Under the pieces are notes generated by a model, which ran no database searches, was not told where the DNA came from, and saw nothing but the letters and a program-made list of their open reading frames with translations. This document shows, one piece after another, positions 31,689 to 40,888 of a stretch of 64,000 bases of DNA (positions are counted from its first letter, which is position 1; each line of letters opens with the position of its first letter). Source of the DNA: Saccharopolyspora galaxeae (GTDB lineage Bacteria; Actinomycetota; Actinomycetes; Mycobacteriales; Pseudonocardiaceae); assembly GCF_016526145.1 (NCBI RefSeq), contig NZ_JADDUE010000003.1, positions 186,001-250,000 of the forward strand, given 5' to 3'. A program made the position numbers and the translations under genes.

Positions 31689-33995
31689 TCAGTAGGCGAA
31701 ATCGAGGCCGTTCGTGGGTGATTGCGGCAGCGGCGGGACCGTGGGCTTCGGCTCGAAGCTCAGCTTGTCGTGGTTGATCGGGAAGCTCGTCGGCATCGTG
31801 CCGGTGGCTCGCGCGTACGCGCAGGCGGTCGCGGCCATCGAGGAGGGAACGCCGAATTCGCCCGCACCGCCCGGTTTTCCGGTGGTCGGCGGCATGACGA
31901 TGATCTCCACCTCGGGTGGTGCGTTCCACTGCCGGGTGTAGAAGTAGTCGTCCCAGCTGCCTTCCAGGAAGGTGCCGTCCTTGAGATGCAGGCTGGAGGT
32001 CAGCGCCTGCGCGATGCCGTCGCTGATGCCGCCCTGCATCTGCGCTTCCAGACCGCGCGGATTCAGCGCGAGCCCGGCGTCCACGGCCAGCACGACCTTG
32101 GTCACGCGGGGTCCGGTGACGGCGCTGCGAATCTTGCGGTTGACCGTCTCCGGACGGCAGTCGATCTCCACCAGGGTCGCCGTGGCGCCCTTGTACTCCT
32201 TGTGCACGGAGATGCCCTGCGCGGTGTCCGGCGCCATTTCCCGGCCCCACTGACCGGCTTCGGCGACCTTGTCCAGCACGGCCAGCAGCCGCTCGTCGTC
32301 GATGAACTCGCGCCGGAACTGGTAGGGATCCTTGCCCATCTTCGCCCCGAGCTGGTCGACGATGAGCTCCTGCGCGGTGCGCACGTCCGGGTTGAACAGG
32401 TTGCGGTTGCTGCCGGTCGGGAACGTGTCGTACTGCATGATCTCGTTGAGCAGCTGCGTTGTCGCGCCGAACTTGTAGGGCACGCCGACGGTCAGCTCGA
32501 ACACCGGCACCGAGAACCCGGCGAAGTTGCCCAGCCCCAGCGGTGGCAGCCGGGCTGCCATCGAAGTGATCGCCTCGGCGAAGCCCATCGTGTAGTCGGT
32601 GGCCACGCTGGTGTGCCGCTGCTCGAAGGTGAGCACCTTGTCGCCGGAGTAGCTGGCGCGGATGCGCGAGGTGCACATCGGGTGCGTGCGGCCCTGCCTG
32701 CATTCGTCGGTACGGTGCCACATCAGCTTCACCGGCTTGCCGATCTCGCGAGAGATCTCGACCGCTTCCAGCACGACGTCGTTGAACATCCGGCGCCCGA
32801 ACGCGCCGCCGCCCTGCTGGACGTGCACGGTGACCTTTTCCTGCGGCAGCCCCAGCTTCTTCGCCACCTCCTGCTGGCACAGGATCGGCGACTGCAGGCA
32901 GGACCAGATCTCGGCGCCGTCCGCGCGCACGTCGGCGACCGCGGTGTTCGGCTCCAGCGCCGCGTTGTTGCGGAAGTGGAAGGTGAACTCGCCCTCCACG
33001 GTCTCGCCGACGTCCGGCACCACCAGCGGGATCTCCGCGGCCTTGATCTTCTCCAGCACCGTCTCGTCGGACTCGCCGTCCACAGTGCCCGGTCCCCAGC
33101 GCACCGACAGCGCGTTCACCGCGTCGATGCACTGGCCGAAGGTCGCACCGCGCACCGCCACGCCGGTGGAGATCTGCGCGACGTCGGTGATGCCCGGCAT
33201 CCGCCGCACCTCGTCCAAATTGGACACCGAGTCGACGGTTCCCTTGATGGTCGGCGGGCGGCAGACCATCGTGGGCAGCGCGTCGGGCACGTCCAGGTCC
33301 ATGCTGAAGCGCTTGCGCCCGGTCACCGCGTCCCTGGCGTCGATGCGGTCGTGCGGCTTGCCGACGACGCGGAACTCGGACTCGGGCTTGAGCACCGCCT
33401 CGACCTGCTTGGTGACGTCGCTGGCCGCCTTCTCCGCCAGCTCGCCGTAGGGCAGCTGGGTACCGGCCACCGAGGTGATCAACCCGGCCTTGCTGCCGAG
33501 CAGCCCCACCGGTTCGCCCAGCTCCGCCGAAGCCGCCTGCAACAACCGGCCGCGGGCGATGGCCGCGGCCACCCGGATCGGCGTGTACATCGAGATCACC
33601 GTGTTGGAACCGGCGGTGAACTGGTTGAACAGCAGCTCCGGACGGGCGTCGGCCAGCGTGACCCGCACCTTCTCCACCGGCAGGTCCAGCTCCTCGGCGA
33701 TGAGCATCGCGGCCGTGGTGGTGACGCCCTGGCCGCTTTCCACCCGCGGCATCTCGAACGATGCGGTGCCGTCCTGGTGCACCTGCACCGAGATGAGGTT
33801 CGAGGTCGGCATCGCCGCCTCGGTGAGCAGGTCGTTGAGGTCGTAGGCGTCGGAGGGTTCGGGCAGCGCAGCGGCCGCCTCGGCCGGCGAGCCCAGCTGC
33901 GCGGCAGCCGCCACGGTCGGCGCCGCCAGCAGCAGCCCGAGGAAGCGGCGGCGGTCCACCTGGCCGGCGGATTGTTGCGAACTTCGTTGTTCCAT
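31689..33995 (-). CDS. Molybdopterin-binding large subunit, Tat-exported (isoquinoline 1-oxidoreductase-like)
   Basis: 768 residues. The N-terminus has a twin-arginine signal (DRRRFLGLLLAAPTVAAAAQ). The body shows the IorB-type order: SVQVHQDGTASFEMPRVESG, GQGVTTTAAMLIAEELDL, VHVQQGGGAFGRRMFNDVVL, and near the end GGAGEFGVPSSMAATACAYA, where the Glu is the expected catalytic residue near the Mo cofactor. Such enzymes hydroxylate N-heterocycles or aldehydes in the cell-wall space. It follows (in transcription) a divergent PucR-family regulator and is followed by its [2Fe-2S] subunit 57 bp downstream. No FAD or cytochrome partner is adjacent; the electron acceptor is unknown. Confidence 0.9.
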   Translation of the reverse strand: MEQRSSQQSAGQVDRRRFLGLLLAAPTVAAAAQLGSPAEAAAALPEPSDAYDLNDLLTEAAMPTSNLISVQVHQDGTASFEMPRVESGQGVTTTAAMLIAEELDLPVEKVRVTLADARPELLFNQFTAGSNTVISMYTPIRVAAAIARGRLLQAASAELGEPVGLLGSKAGLITSVAGTQLPYGELAEKAASDVTKQVEAVLKPESEFRVVGKPHDRIDARDAVTGRKRFSMDLDVPDALPTMVCRPPTIKGTVDSVSNLDEVRRMPGITDVAQISTGVAVRGATFGQCIDAVNALSVRWGPGTVDGESDETVLEKIKAAEIPLVVPDVGETVEGEFTFHFRNNAALEPNTAVADVRADGAEIWSCLQSPILCQQEVAKKLGLPQEKVTVHVQQGGGAFGRRMFNDVVLEAVEISREIGKPVKLMWHRTDECRQGRTHPMCTSRIRASYSGDKVLTFEQRHTSVATDYTMGFAEAITSMAARLPPLGLGNFAGFSVPVFELTVGVPYKFGATTQLLNEIMQYDTFPTGSNRNLFNPDVRTAQELIVDQLGAKMGKDPYQFRREFIDDERLLAVLDKVAEAGQWGREMAPDTAQGISVHKEYKGATATLVEIDCRPETVNRKIRSAVTGPRVTKVVLAVDAGLALNPRGLEAQMQGGISDGIAQALTSSLHLKDGTFLEGSWDDYFYTRQWNAPPEVEIIVMPPTTGKPGGAGEFGVPSSMAATACAYARATGTMPTSFPINHDKLSFEPKPTVPPLPQSPTNGLDFAY

Positions 33996-34060
33996 CGGTT
34001 TTCCCCGCGCCGACAGCCCCGGCCGCTGGCCGGGCCGATCGGCGTTGATCGGCGGCTGGG

Positions 34061-34165
34061 TCAGTGCCTCATCTTGAGCACGACACCGGTGCCGATCGAG
34101 GACAGATCGCCCACCGATCCGGCGCGGATCTTGTGCGGATTGCTCCAGACCGGCGCCCGGACGGC
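34061..34165 (-). pseudogene. C-terminal remnant of an unidentified minus-strand gene
   Basis: A 34-codon open stretch bounded by stops, with no start codon, reads ...HKIRAGSVGDLSSIGTGVVL then KMRH-stop. It has the codon bias and feel of a genuine protein C-terminus but no upstream coding sequence. It lies between the molybdenum subunit gene and the PucR gene and may be the stump of a gene lost by deletion. I cannot name the family. Confidence 0.3.
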
Positions 34166-34260
34166 TCAGCCGGCGTTGGCGCGAGTGGTGGACTCGACGC
34201 TGATCACGTGACTAGCCTCTCCTGGACAAGTGCCGCCGAGGGTCGCAAAGGAGCGCGCTC

Positions 34261-35460
34261 ATGGTCGACACAGCCGATCGCACGCTCGCCGCCTTGGCGA
34301 GCACTTCGCTGCCGCGTGCGCCGCACCTGGCCGACGACCTGGTGGAACAGGTGTGGGGCGATGTCTACACCCTGGACGGCCCGGTCCCCAAGGACGACCT
34401 GCGGCGTTCCTGCCAGGACAACATCGAGGGCATCCTGACGACGCTGGCCGGCACCGGCCCCACCCCGGAGCAGCTGATGCGCGCCGCGCGCGCCACCGGG
34501 AGTCGCCGCGCCCACCAGCACTGCCCGCTGGAATGGGTGCTGCACGCCTGGCGGCTCGGCGGGCAGGTGATGTGGTCCGACCTGGCCGAACGCACCGGCG
34601 CGGAAGGCCCGGAGCAGCTGCGCGGACTGCTGGACTCGGCAGGGCGGCTGTGGAGCGTGACCGAGCGCTTCTGCACCGAGATGGCCGTGAGCTACCACGC
34701 GCAGGAAGCGCACGGCGGCACGGACCTGCGGATGGCGACCATCATGGACGCGCTGCTGGACGGCCGGGCCTCCGAGGTGCGCACCGAGGCCGAACACCTG
34801 CTGGACCTGGGGCGCGGGCGGCGGTTCGCGGTGGCGGTCGCCGAAACCTCCGGTGAGCGCCCGGTCTCGCCGCAGCGGATCACCAACGCGTTGCGGCGGC
34901 GCGGCATCACCTCGGCCTGGCGGCTGCGCACCGGCTGCCAGGTCGGCATCGTGGCGTTGCACGACACCGAGCCCGGCGAGATCGCCACGATGCTGCGGGA
35001 GTTCGCGGTCGCACGCGTCGGCATCTCGTCCGCGCTGACCGCGCTGCTGGAGGTCGGCGCCGGTTACCGGATGGCGATGCTGGCGCTGAGCACGCTGCCC
35101 GCGGACCGGCCGGGCACGGTGGCGCTGGACGAGTGCCTGCCGGACGCGCTGGCGCTGAGTTCGCCGGAGCTGGCCGACCGGATGGTGGACGTGACCTTCG
35201 GGCCGGTGCTGGCGCTGCCCGCGGCCGAGCGGGACGAGCTGCTCACGGCCGTGTCGGTGTGGATCCGCTCGGCCGGTTCCACGCTGCGCGCCGCGAAGTC
35301 CCTGTTCTGCCACCGGAACACGGTGCTCAACCGGCTGCGCCGGATGGAGTCGCTGACGCACCTGGACCTCAGCGACGTGACGGTGTGGCCGCAGGTGCTG
35401 CTGGCGCTGTCGATCCTGCGCCGGGAAGGCCGCGTGCCGGAGCAGCTCGACACGCGCTGA
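34261..35460 (+). CDS. PucR-family transcriptional regulator
   Basis: 399 residues from ATG 34261 with AAAGGAG upstream. The end of the protein, about residues 320-390, contains the PucR C-terminal HTH: TLRAAKSLFCHRNTVLNRLR followed by RMESLTHLDLSDVTVWPQVL, with the conserved H-R-N-T-V. The N-terminal region is the helical ligand-sensing part seen in PucR/CdaR-type proteins. PucR in Bacillus controls purine catabolism, and this gene is divergent from a xanthine-dehydrogenase-family enzyme, so it is probably that enzyme's regulator. The inducer, perhaps a purine or other N-heterocycle, is inferred. Confidence 0.88.
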   Translation: MVDTADRTLAALASTSLPRAPHLADDLVEQVWGDVYTLDGPVPKDDLRRSCQDNIEGILTTLAGTGPTPEQLMRAARATGSRRAHQHCPLEWVLHAWRLGGQVMWSDLAERTGAEGPEQLRGLLDSAGRLWSVTERFCTEMAVSYHAQEAHGGTDLRMATIMDALLDGRASEVRTEAEHLLDLGRGRRFAVAVAETSGERPVSPQRITNALRRRGITSAWRLRTGCQVGIVALHDTEPGEIATMLREFAVARVGISSALTALLEVGAGYRMAMLALSTLPADRPGTVALDECLPDALALSSPELADRMVDVTFGPVLALPAAERDELLTAVSVWIRSAGSTLRAAKSLFCHRNTVLNRLRRMESLTHLDLSDVTVWPQVLLALSILRREGRVPEQLDTR

Positions 35461-35526
35461 GCAGGCCGCTCGGCGCACGCCGGTGCCGCCTTCGGGAGCG
35501 GTTCGATGCCAGTGCCGCGGGCCCAC

Positions 35527-37005
35527 TCACCAAGCAGCCCGTTCCAGCGGACGATGGTCGTCGATCGTGGCCGAGGGGCGCGCGAGGTTCCGGACCCGGC
35601 GCTGCGGCAGGGTGTAGCGGTCCCAGCCGGGGTCGCCGGTGGCCGCGAAGCGAACCCATGCCGAGTGCACCTCCCGAGCCAGCTCCGGCGAGAAATCGTC
35701 GCCCAGCAACGAGTTCGGGCCGTGCAGCCGCGGTTCGCCCGCCGAGTCGAACACGAACGGCAGCTCCACCTCGTGCGCCGCACCGAGCGCCCCGCCCAGC
35801 GCCGATGACCGCCAGGCGAACTCGTAGCGGTAGGTCGGCTGCCCGCGTCCGGCGTGCGCGTCGGCGAGCGCCCGGGTTCCGGCACCGAACAGGCCGTCGC
35901 CGAGCACTGCCGCGCGCAGCTCACCGGCGGTAGCCGACGGGCGCTGCTGCCGGTAGGCGGCCACCAGCCGGTCCGGCTCCGGATGTGCTTGCACCGCAAC
36001 GTCCCCCACGTCGTCCATTGTGGACGAATCCAGTCCGCCGCCGGGGGCCAAGTACAGGTTGCCCTCCGCAGCGTTGTTCCCGATGAGCAGATCGGCGTCG
36101 GCACCGGCGCCGGCCGCGACCGCCACTGCCGGCTGCCTCTCCAGCACCGGACTGAACCGCGCCAGCCGCAGCAACGGATCGCGGTGCCCGTCCAGCCCGA
36201 GATCCATCGGGCCGAGCTGCTCCACCGCGTCGACCAGCCGCTCGTCCGGCACCTCCGGCAACGACCCGACCGGCACACCCAGCAGCTGACCCAGCCGCTT
36301 CATGACGAGCTCGGATTGCGCGGGTACGAACGCGCCGAGTCCGTTTCCGCTCTGCGAGATCACCTTGCGGAACAGCCCGCGCGCCGCCGGATCGGCCAAC
36401 GCGACCGCGACGATGGTCGCCCCCGCGGACTGGCCGAACAGGGTGACGTTGGCCGGGTCGCCGCCGAACCGGGCGATCTCCTCCTGCACCCAGCGCAGCG
36501 CGGCGAGCACGTCCAGCAGTCCCCGGTTGTCCGGTGCTCCCGGCAGCGACAGCCAGCCCGGTGCCCCGATCCGGTAGTTCAGCGTCACCAGCACCACGCC
36601 GTCCCGGGCGAACCCGGTGCCGTCGTAGAGCGCCGCCTGGCCGGAGCCGGACACGAAGGCGCCGCCGTGCACGAACACCATGACCGGCAGGCCGCGCGTC
36701 GCGGTGTCCGGGGTCCACACATTCACCGTCAGGTAATCCGCGCCGCGGACCCAGCCGGGGCCGAAGAACGGGCCCATGTCCAGGGCACCGAATTCTCGCC
36801 GCGGTGCCGGAACGGTGGGGCCGGGCATCGCCGCATCCCGCTCCCCTGCCCATCTCGGAGCCGGCCGGGGAGCGGCGAACCGCGCGGGCCCCGTCGGGGC
36901 CGCTGCGTAGGGGATGCCGGAGAAGACCAGGCCGGTGCGGCTGCGCCTGCCCCGGACCCGGCCCGCGTTCGTGCGCACCACCGGGTTCTGCTCCGCCGGG
37001 CTCAT
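35527..37005 (-). CDS. Type-B carboxylesterase
   Basis: 492 residues; the ATG (37003-37005) overlaps the stop of the upstream metallo-beta-lactamase gene (ATGA), so the two are coupled. Type-B carboxylesterase features are all present: GLVFSGIPYAAAPTGPARFA, YLTVNVWTP, the oxyanion loop MVFVHGGAFVSGSG, the nucleophile elbow NVTLFGQSAGATIV, and late HEVELPFVF with the catalytic His. No signal peptide. Hydrolyses carboxylic esters or lactams of unknown nature. Confidence 0.92.
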   Translation of the reverse strand: MSPAEQNPVVRTNAGRVRGRRSRTGLVFSGIPYAAAPTGPARFAAPRPAPRWAGERDAAMPGPTVPAPRREFGALDMGPFFGPGWVRGADYLTVNVWTPDTATRGLPVMVFVHGGAFVSGSGQAALYDGTGFARDGVVLVTLNYRIGAPGWLSLPGAPDNRGLLDVLAALRWVQEEIARFGGDPANVTLFGQSAGATIVAVALADPAARGLFRKVISQSGNGLGAFVPAQSELVMKRLGQLLGVPVGSLPEVPDERLVDAVEQLGPMDLGLDGHRDPLLRLARFSPVLERQPAVAVAAGAGADADLLIGNNAAEGNLYLAPGGGLDSSTMDDVGDVAVQAHPEPDRLVAAYRQQRPSATAGELRAAVLGDGLFGAGTRALADAHAGRGQPTYRYEFAWRSSALGGALGAAHEVELPFVFDSAGEPRLHGPNSLLGDDFSPELAREVHSAWVRFAATGDPGWDRYTLPQRRVRNLARPSATIDDHRPLERAAW

Positions 37006-37916
37006 CGGTTGATCCGCTGCGGACGGTCGAACGCGGCCCAGTTCGTGATCTCGAAGCGGTCCCCGGCCCGGCGGACCTCGGCGGCGCCGTGACCGCCGAA
37101 GTGCGCGGGCACCACCAGCGCGGTGTTGTCGGCGGCGAACTCCAGCAGCCGCCTGCGGGACGCGCGGGCGGCCGCGGGGTCCTCCTCGAAGTCGCAGTTG
37201 TGCACCGGATCTTGCAGTTGCAGCGGGGTGTGCAGCAGGTCGCCGATGAACACCGCGCGATCCCGCCCGGAGCGCAGCTGCAGCACCGACGATCCGGGCG
37301 TGTGCCCGGGAGCGGGCTGCAAGCGCAGGTTCTCGTCGATGACCCGTTCGCCATCCCACAGCTCGGTCAGGCCCGCCTGGTGCACCGGAGCGACGCTGTC
37401 CTCGAACACGTTCTGGTGGCTCAGCGCCCGCTTCGGCCGGTGCTCACCCATCGGATTCCAGTACTCGAAGTCGGCGCGCGGCAGCAGGTAGGTGGCGTTC
37501 GGGAACGTCGGCACCCAGTCCCGGCCGACGAGCCGGGTGTTCCAGCCGACATGATCGACGTGCAAATGCGTGTTGACCACGATGTCGACGTCTTCCGGGC
37601 GCACCCCCGCGCGGGCCAGGTTGCCGAGGTAGTCGGTGTTCAAGTGCCGCCAGTGCGGCGAGTACGGCCGTTCCTTGTGGTTGCCGACTCCGGTGTCCAC
37701 CAGGATCGTGCGGCCAGCGCTGCGCAGCACCCAGGTCTGCACGGCGGAGACGAACCCGTTGTCGGCCGGCGACCAGAAGTCCGGATCCAGCCAGGACCGC
37801 TCGGCCTCGAATTCCTCGGCGGGGATTTCCGGGAAGAACTCGTCCACGGCCATCGCGCGCCCGTGGAACTCCAGCACTCGCGTGACTTCGACGTCTCCCA
37901 GCGTGATGCTCTGCAT
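37002..37916 (-). CDS. Metallo-beta-lactamase fold hydrolase, lactonase-like
   Basis: 304 residues from ATG 37916; the open frame extends further but without features. The dinuclear zinc motif is NTHLHVDHVGWNTR (H-x-H-x-D-H), with later ligands in PAPGHTPGSSVLQL, FIGDLLHTPLQL and PAHFGGHG. The N-terminal half matches N-acyl-homoserine-lactonase-like MBL proteins, which also include many esterases. No ribosome site precedes the ATG, and CATATT lies 15-20 nt upstream, so leaderless expression is likely. First gene of an operon with a carboxylesterase; divergent from a large LAL regulator across 94 bp. Confidence 0.85.
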   Translation of the reverse strand: MQSITLGDVEVTRVLEFHGRAMAVDEFFPEIPAEEFEAERSWLDPDFWSPADNGFVSAVQTWVLRSAGRTILVDTGVGNHKERPYSPHWRHLNTDYLGNLARAGVRPEDVDIVVNTHLHVDHVGWNTRLVGRDWVPTFPNATYLLPRADFEYWNPMGEHRPKRALSHQNVFEDSVAPVHQAGLTELWDGERVIDENLRLQPAPGHTPGSSVLQLRSGRDRAVFIGDLLHTPLQLQDPVHNCDFEEDPAAARASRRRLLEFAADNTALVVPAHFGGHGAAEVRRAGDRFEITNWAAFDRPQRINR

Positions 37917-38010
37917 GGGTCGAATATGCGCGGCACCGCCGATCGCGCGGTATCCGTCACGTGACTGCACCTGTCCCCGCGCGGCTACAGTCGATGGCCG
38001 GGAGGCGGCA

Positions 38011-40632
38011 GTGCGGGAGATCATCGGACGGCAGGCCGAGCTGGCTCAGGTGCGGCGAGCGGCGAGCGGCACCGGGCGGGTCCTGGTCATCACCGGCGAC
38101 GCCGGAATGGGCAAGACGACGTTGCTGGACGCGGCGGCAGCGCAGGGCGCGCTGCGGGCCTCCGGCAGCGAGAGCGAGGCGAACCTGGCGTTCGCGGGGC
38201 TGCACCAGCTGCTCGCGCCGGTGCTGCGGCAGGCCGCGGGCACGGCTGAGGCGTCGCGGCTGCAGTGCGCGTTCGGGATCGGCGACGGGGAACCCGACCC
38301 GGATGTCATGGGCCTGGGGCTCGCGGCGCTGCGCCTGCTGTCCGATACCGGTGGGCTGCTCGTGATAGACGACGCGCACTGGCTGGACCGGGGCACCCTG
38401 GACGTGCTCGCGTTCCTCGCGCGCCGGATCGAATCGGAGCCGCTGAACCTGCTCATCGGTGCCCGCGATGATCGGCCGCTGCCCGGACTGGACCGGCTGC
38501 CCACCTTGCGGCTGGAACCTCTCGACGACCTCTCCGCGAACCAGGTCCTCGACGCGCTGCCGCAGGCACCGGCCGGGGCGCGGCGACTGCGCGTGCTCGC
38601 CGAGGCAGGCGGCAATCCGCTCGCACTGGCCGAACTCGCCGCGGTGCCGCAGGAAACCGGGCCGGGGCCGCTTGCCACCACCGAACGGCTGGAGAAGATC
38701 TTCGCGGCCCGGGCGCAGGAACTGCCCGAACGAACCCGCGAACTGCTGCTGGAACTGGCCGCCGCCGACGCCCCGGACGCGGTGCACGCGCCAGGCGCGG
38801 GCTGGGAACCCGCCGAACGGGCCGGGCTGGTGCGCTGGACGGGATCCCGGTTCCGCTTCCGGCACCCGCTGGTGCGGTCCGCGCTGTACCACTCGGCGCC
38901 TTTCGAACACCGCCGCCGGGCGCACCTCGCACTGGGCGAAGCGACCAGGGACGAACCGGACCGGCGCGCTTGGCACCTCGCGGCGGCCGCCGGTGAACCG
39001 GACGAGGACGTCGCCGCCCTGATGGAGAGCACCGCCGAGCGGGCCCGCCGCCGCGGCGGTTACGTGGCCGCCGCGACCGCGCTGGAACGCGCCGCCGACC
39101 TCAGCCCGGACCGCGGCGAGCGCGCCCGCCGACTGGTGCTGGCGGCGAACTCCGCGCTGTTGACCGCCCAAGCCGGTTGGGTCGAAGACCTGGCGGCGCG
39201 GGTCGTGGAACTGACCGACGACCCGGAACTGCTGGCGTCGGCCGAACTCCGCGCCGGGCAGGCGCTGACCGTCACCACTCGTCACGATGCCGCGTTCGCA
39301 CAGCTGTCGCGCACCGCGAGCGCGTTGGCGCAGCGAGATCCGGACACCGCGCTGAGCGTGCTGGCCACCGCCGCCGTGGTCGGTTACTACTCGGCGGAAC
39401 CCGGCCGCAACGATCGGGTGCTGGCCGCGCTCCCGGAGATCCCCGGTCCGCATGATCCGGTGACCAGGGCGTGGGTGCTCGCGGTGGCGGACCCCGCGGG
39501 CAGCAGGGACGAAGTGCTCCCGCAGCTGCCCGACCTGACCGCCGCCGAGTCCGGCCCGGGCCGGGCGATCGCGGTGGCGACGATCGCCTGGCTGCTCGAC
39601 GAGACGTCATTCGCGGTGCGGCTGTTCGAGCAGGCTTTCGACCGGTGGCGGGTGCGCGGGCCGCTACCGGAAGGGCTCGGCTGCGCCCAGGGATGGGCGC
39701 TGTTCGAGTACGGCGCCTGGGCGCGGACCAGGGTGGTCGCCGCCGAGTCGGTCAGCAGCGGAGCCCGCGCGGAACTGCCGCACGTCGTCGCCGGGGCCAA
39801 GACGATGGACGGGGCCGTGCTCGCGTTGCAGGGCCAAGCGGGCCCGGCCCGGGAGCTCGGCACCGCAGCACTGTCCATGGTGGACCCGGCTAGTAGCCGG
39901 ATGGTGGCCGTTCGCGCCAGGTACGTGCTGGGCATCGCAGCCGCCTCCGAAGGCGACCACGCGACGGCCTACGCGCAGCTGCGCCGGGCGTTCACTCCCG
40001 ATGGCGACTTCCTGCACCACCACCAGTCGGCCGTGGCGCTGCCGGAGCTGGCGGCGGCCGCGGCCCGGCTCGGGGAACCGCACGACGCGGAGCGCATCGT
40101 GCTGCGCGCGGCTCGGCGGCTGGGCGACGACGCATCACCGAGGCTGCGCGCGCTGGTCGAGCATGCTCGCGCCTTGCTGGCCGCGGAACCGGAACAGCAC
40201 TTCACCGCCGCCCTCGCCGATCCGCGCACCGAGCAGTGGCCGTTCGAACGGGCACGAACCTTGTTGCACCAGGCCGAATGGCTGCGCCGAGCCCGACGCA
40301 TCGCCGAAGCGCGCGCACCGCTCTCGGCGGCGCTGGAGACGTTCCGCAGGCTCGGCGCCCACCCGTGGGTGGCCAGGGCCGAAGCGGAGCTGCGGGCGGC
40401 CGGAGCGGCCGAGCCCCGCGAGGAGCACGCCGCACCCGACGCGCTGGCCGAGCTGAGCCCGCAACAGCAGGAGATCATCCGGCTCGCCGCCAGGGGCTTC
40501 ACCAACCGCCAGATCGGCGACCGGATGTTCCTGTCACCGCGCACGGTGGGATCGCACCTGTACCGCTCGTTCCCGAAGCTCGGCGTCAGCACCCGCAACC
40601 AGCTGCGCGACCTGTTGCAGAGCGCTCGGTGA
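38011..40632 (+). CDS. LAL-type LuxR-family regulator with AAA ATPase domain
   Basis: 873 residues from GTG 38011, GGAGG at 38001-38005. N-terminal ATPase: IIGRQAELAQVRRAASG, Walker A VITGDAGMGKTTLLDAA (about residues 27-43), Walker B LLVIDDAHWLDRGTLD. A long TPR-like helical middle (about 320-790) follows, and a C-terminal LuxR HTH (LSPQQQEIIRLAARGFTNRQ, then IGDRMFLSPRTVGSHLYRSF). LAL regulators respond to small inducers, often sugars or lactones. The 94-bp gap to the divergent MBL/esterase operon indicates it controls those genes. Confidence 0.92.
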   Translation: MREIIGRQAELAQVRRAASGTGRVLVITGDAGMGKTTLLDAAAAQGALRASGSESEANLAFAGLHQLLAPVLRQAAGTAEASRLQCAFGIGDGEPDPDVMGLGLAALRLLSDTGGLLVIDDAHWLDRGTLDVLAFLARRIESEPLNLLIGARDDRPLPGLDRLPTLRLEPLDDLSANQVLDALPQAPAGARRLRVLAEAGGNPLALAELAAVPQETGPGPLATTERLEKIFAARAQELPERTRELLLELAAADAPDAVHAPGAGWEPAERAGLVRWTGSRFRFRHPLVRSALYHSAPFEHRRRAHLALGEATRDEPDRRAWHLAAAAGEPDEDVAALMESTAERARRRGGYVAAATALERAADLSPDRGERARRLVLAANSALLTAQAGWVEDLAARVVELTDDPELLASAELRAGQALTVTTRHDAAFAQLSRTASALAQRDPDTALSVLATAAVVGYYSAEPGRNDRVLAALPEIPGPHDPVTRAWVLAVADPAGSRDEVLPQLPDLTAAESGPGRAIAVATIAWLLDETSFAVRLFEQAFDRWRVRGPLPEGLGCAQGWALFEYGAWARTRVVAAESVSSGARAELPHVVAGAKTMDGAVLALQGQAGPARELGTAALSMVDPASSRMVAVRARYVLGIAAASEGDHATAYAQLRRAFTPDGDFLHHHQSAVALPELAAAAARLGEPHDAERIVLRAARRLGDDASPRLRALVEHARALLAAEPEQHFTAALADPRTEQWPFERARTLLHQAEWLRRARRIAEARAPLSAALETFRRLGAHPWVARAEAELRAAGAAEPREEHAAPDALAELSPQQQEIIRLAARGFTNRQIGDRMFLSPRTVGSHLYRSFPKLGVSTRNQLRDLLQSAR

Positions 40633-40888
40633 CCGGCTCGGCACTCGTTGCTCAGCAGGTCGGCTTGCTCGCGGCCCGGTGCGACTGCGATCGCCGACGT
40701 GGTCACCTGCTCGCCGAGCCCCGAAGCGCAGCCCGGCAGTTCCGGTAGACGCGCCGCACCCGCGATCGTCCCGGTGCGGGGTCTCCCCGGACGACACGGT
40801 CACCTCCGAATCGCGGTACCCGGCGCCGGGCGAACCGGGCAGACTCCGATCACGACGGGCGATCTTGTCCGCGATGGGGAGGACGAGC

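Noticed and set aside
33214-33224. GTCCAAATTGGAC inside the molybdenum subunit gene as a regulatory operator
   Set aside because: It lies deep in coding sequence, and the same string occurs in other genes; better explained by the general TCCA-N3-TGGA excess.
31722-34211. 829-residue open frame antisense to the molybdenum subunit gene
   Set aside because: Same composition bias and no motif; the minus-strand gene has a Tat signal and family blocks.
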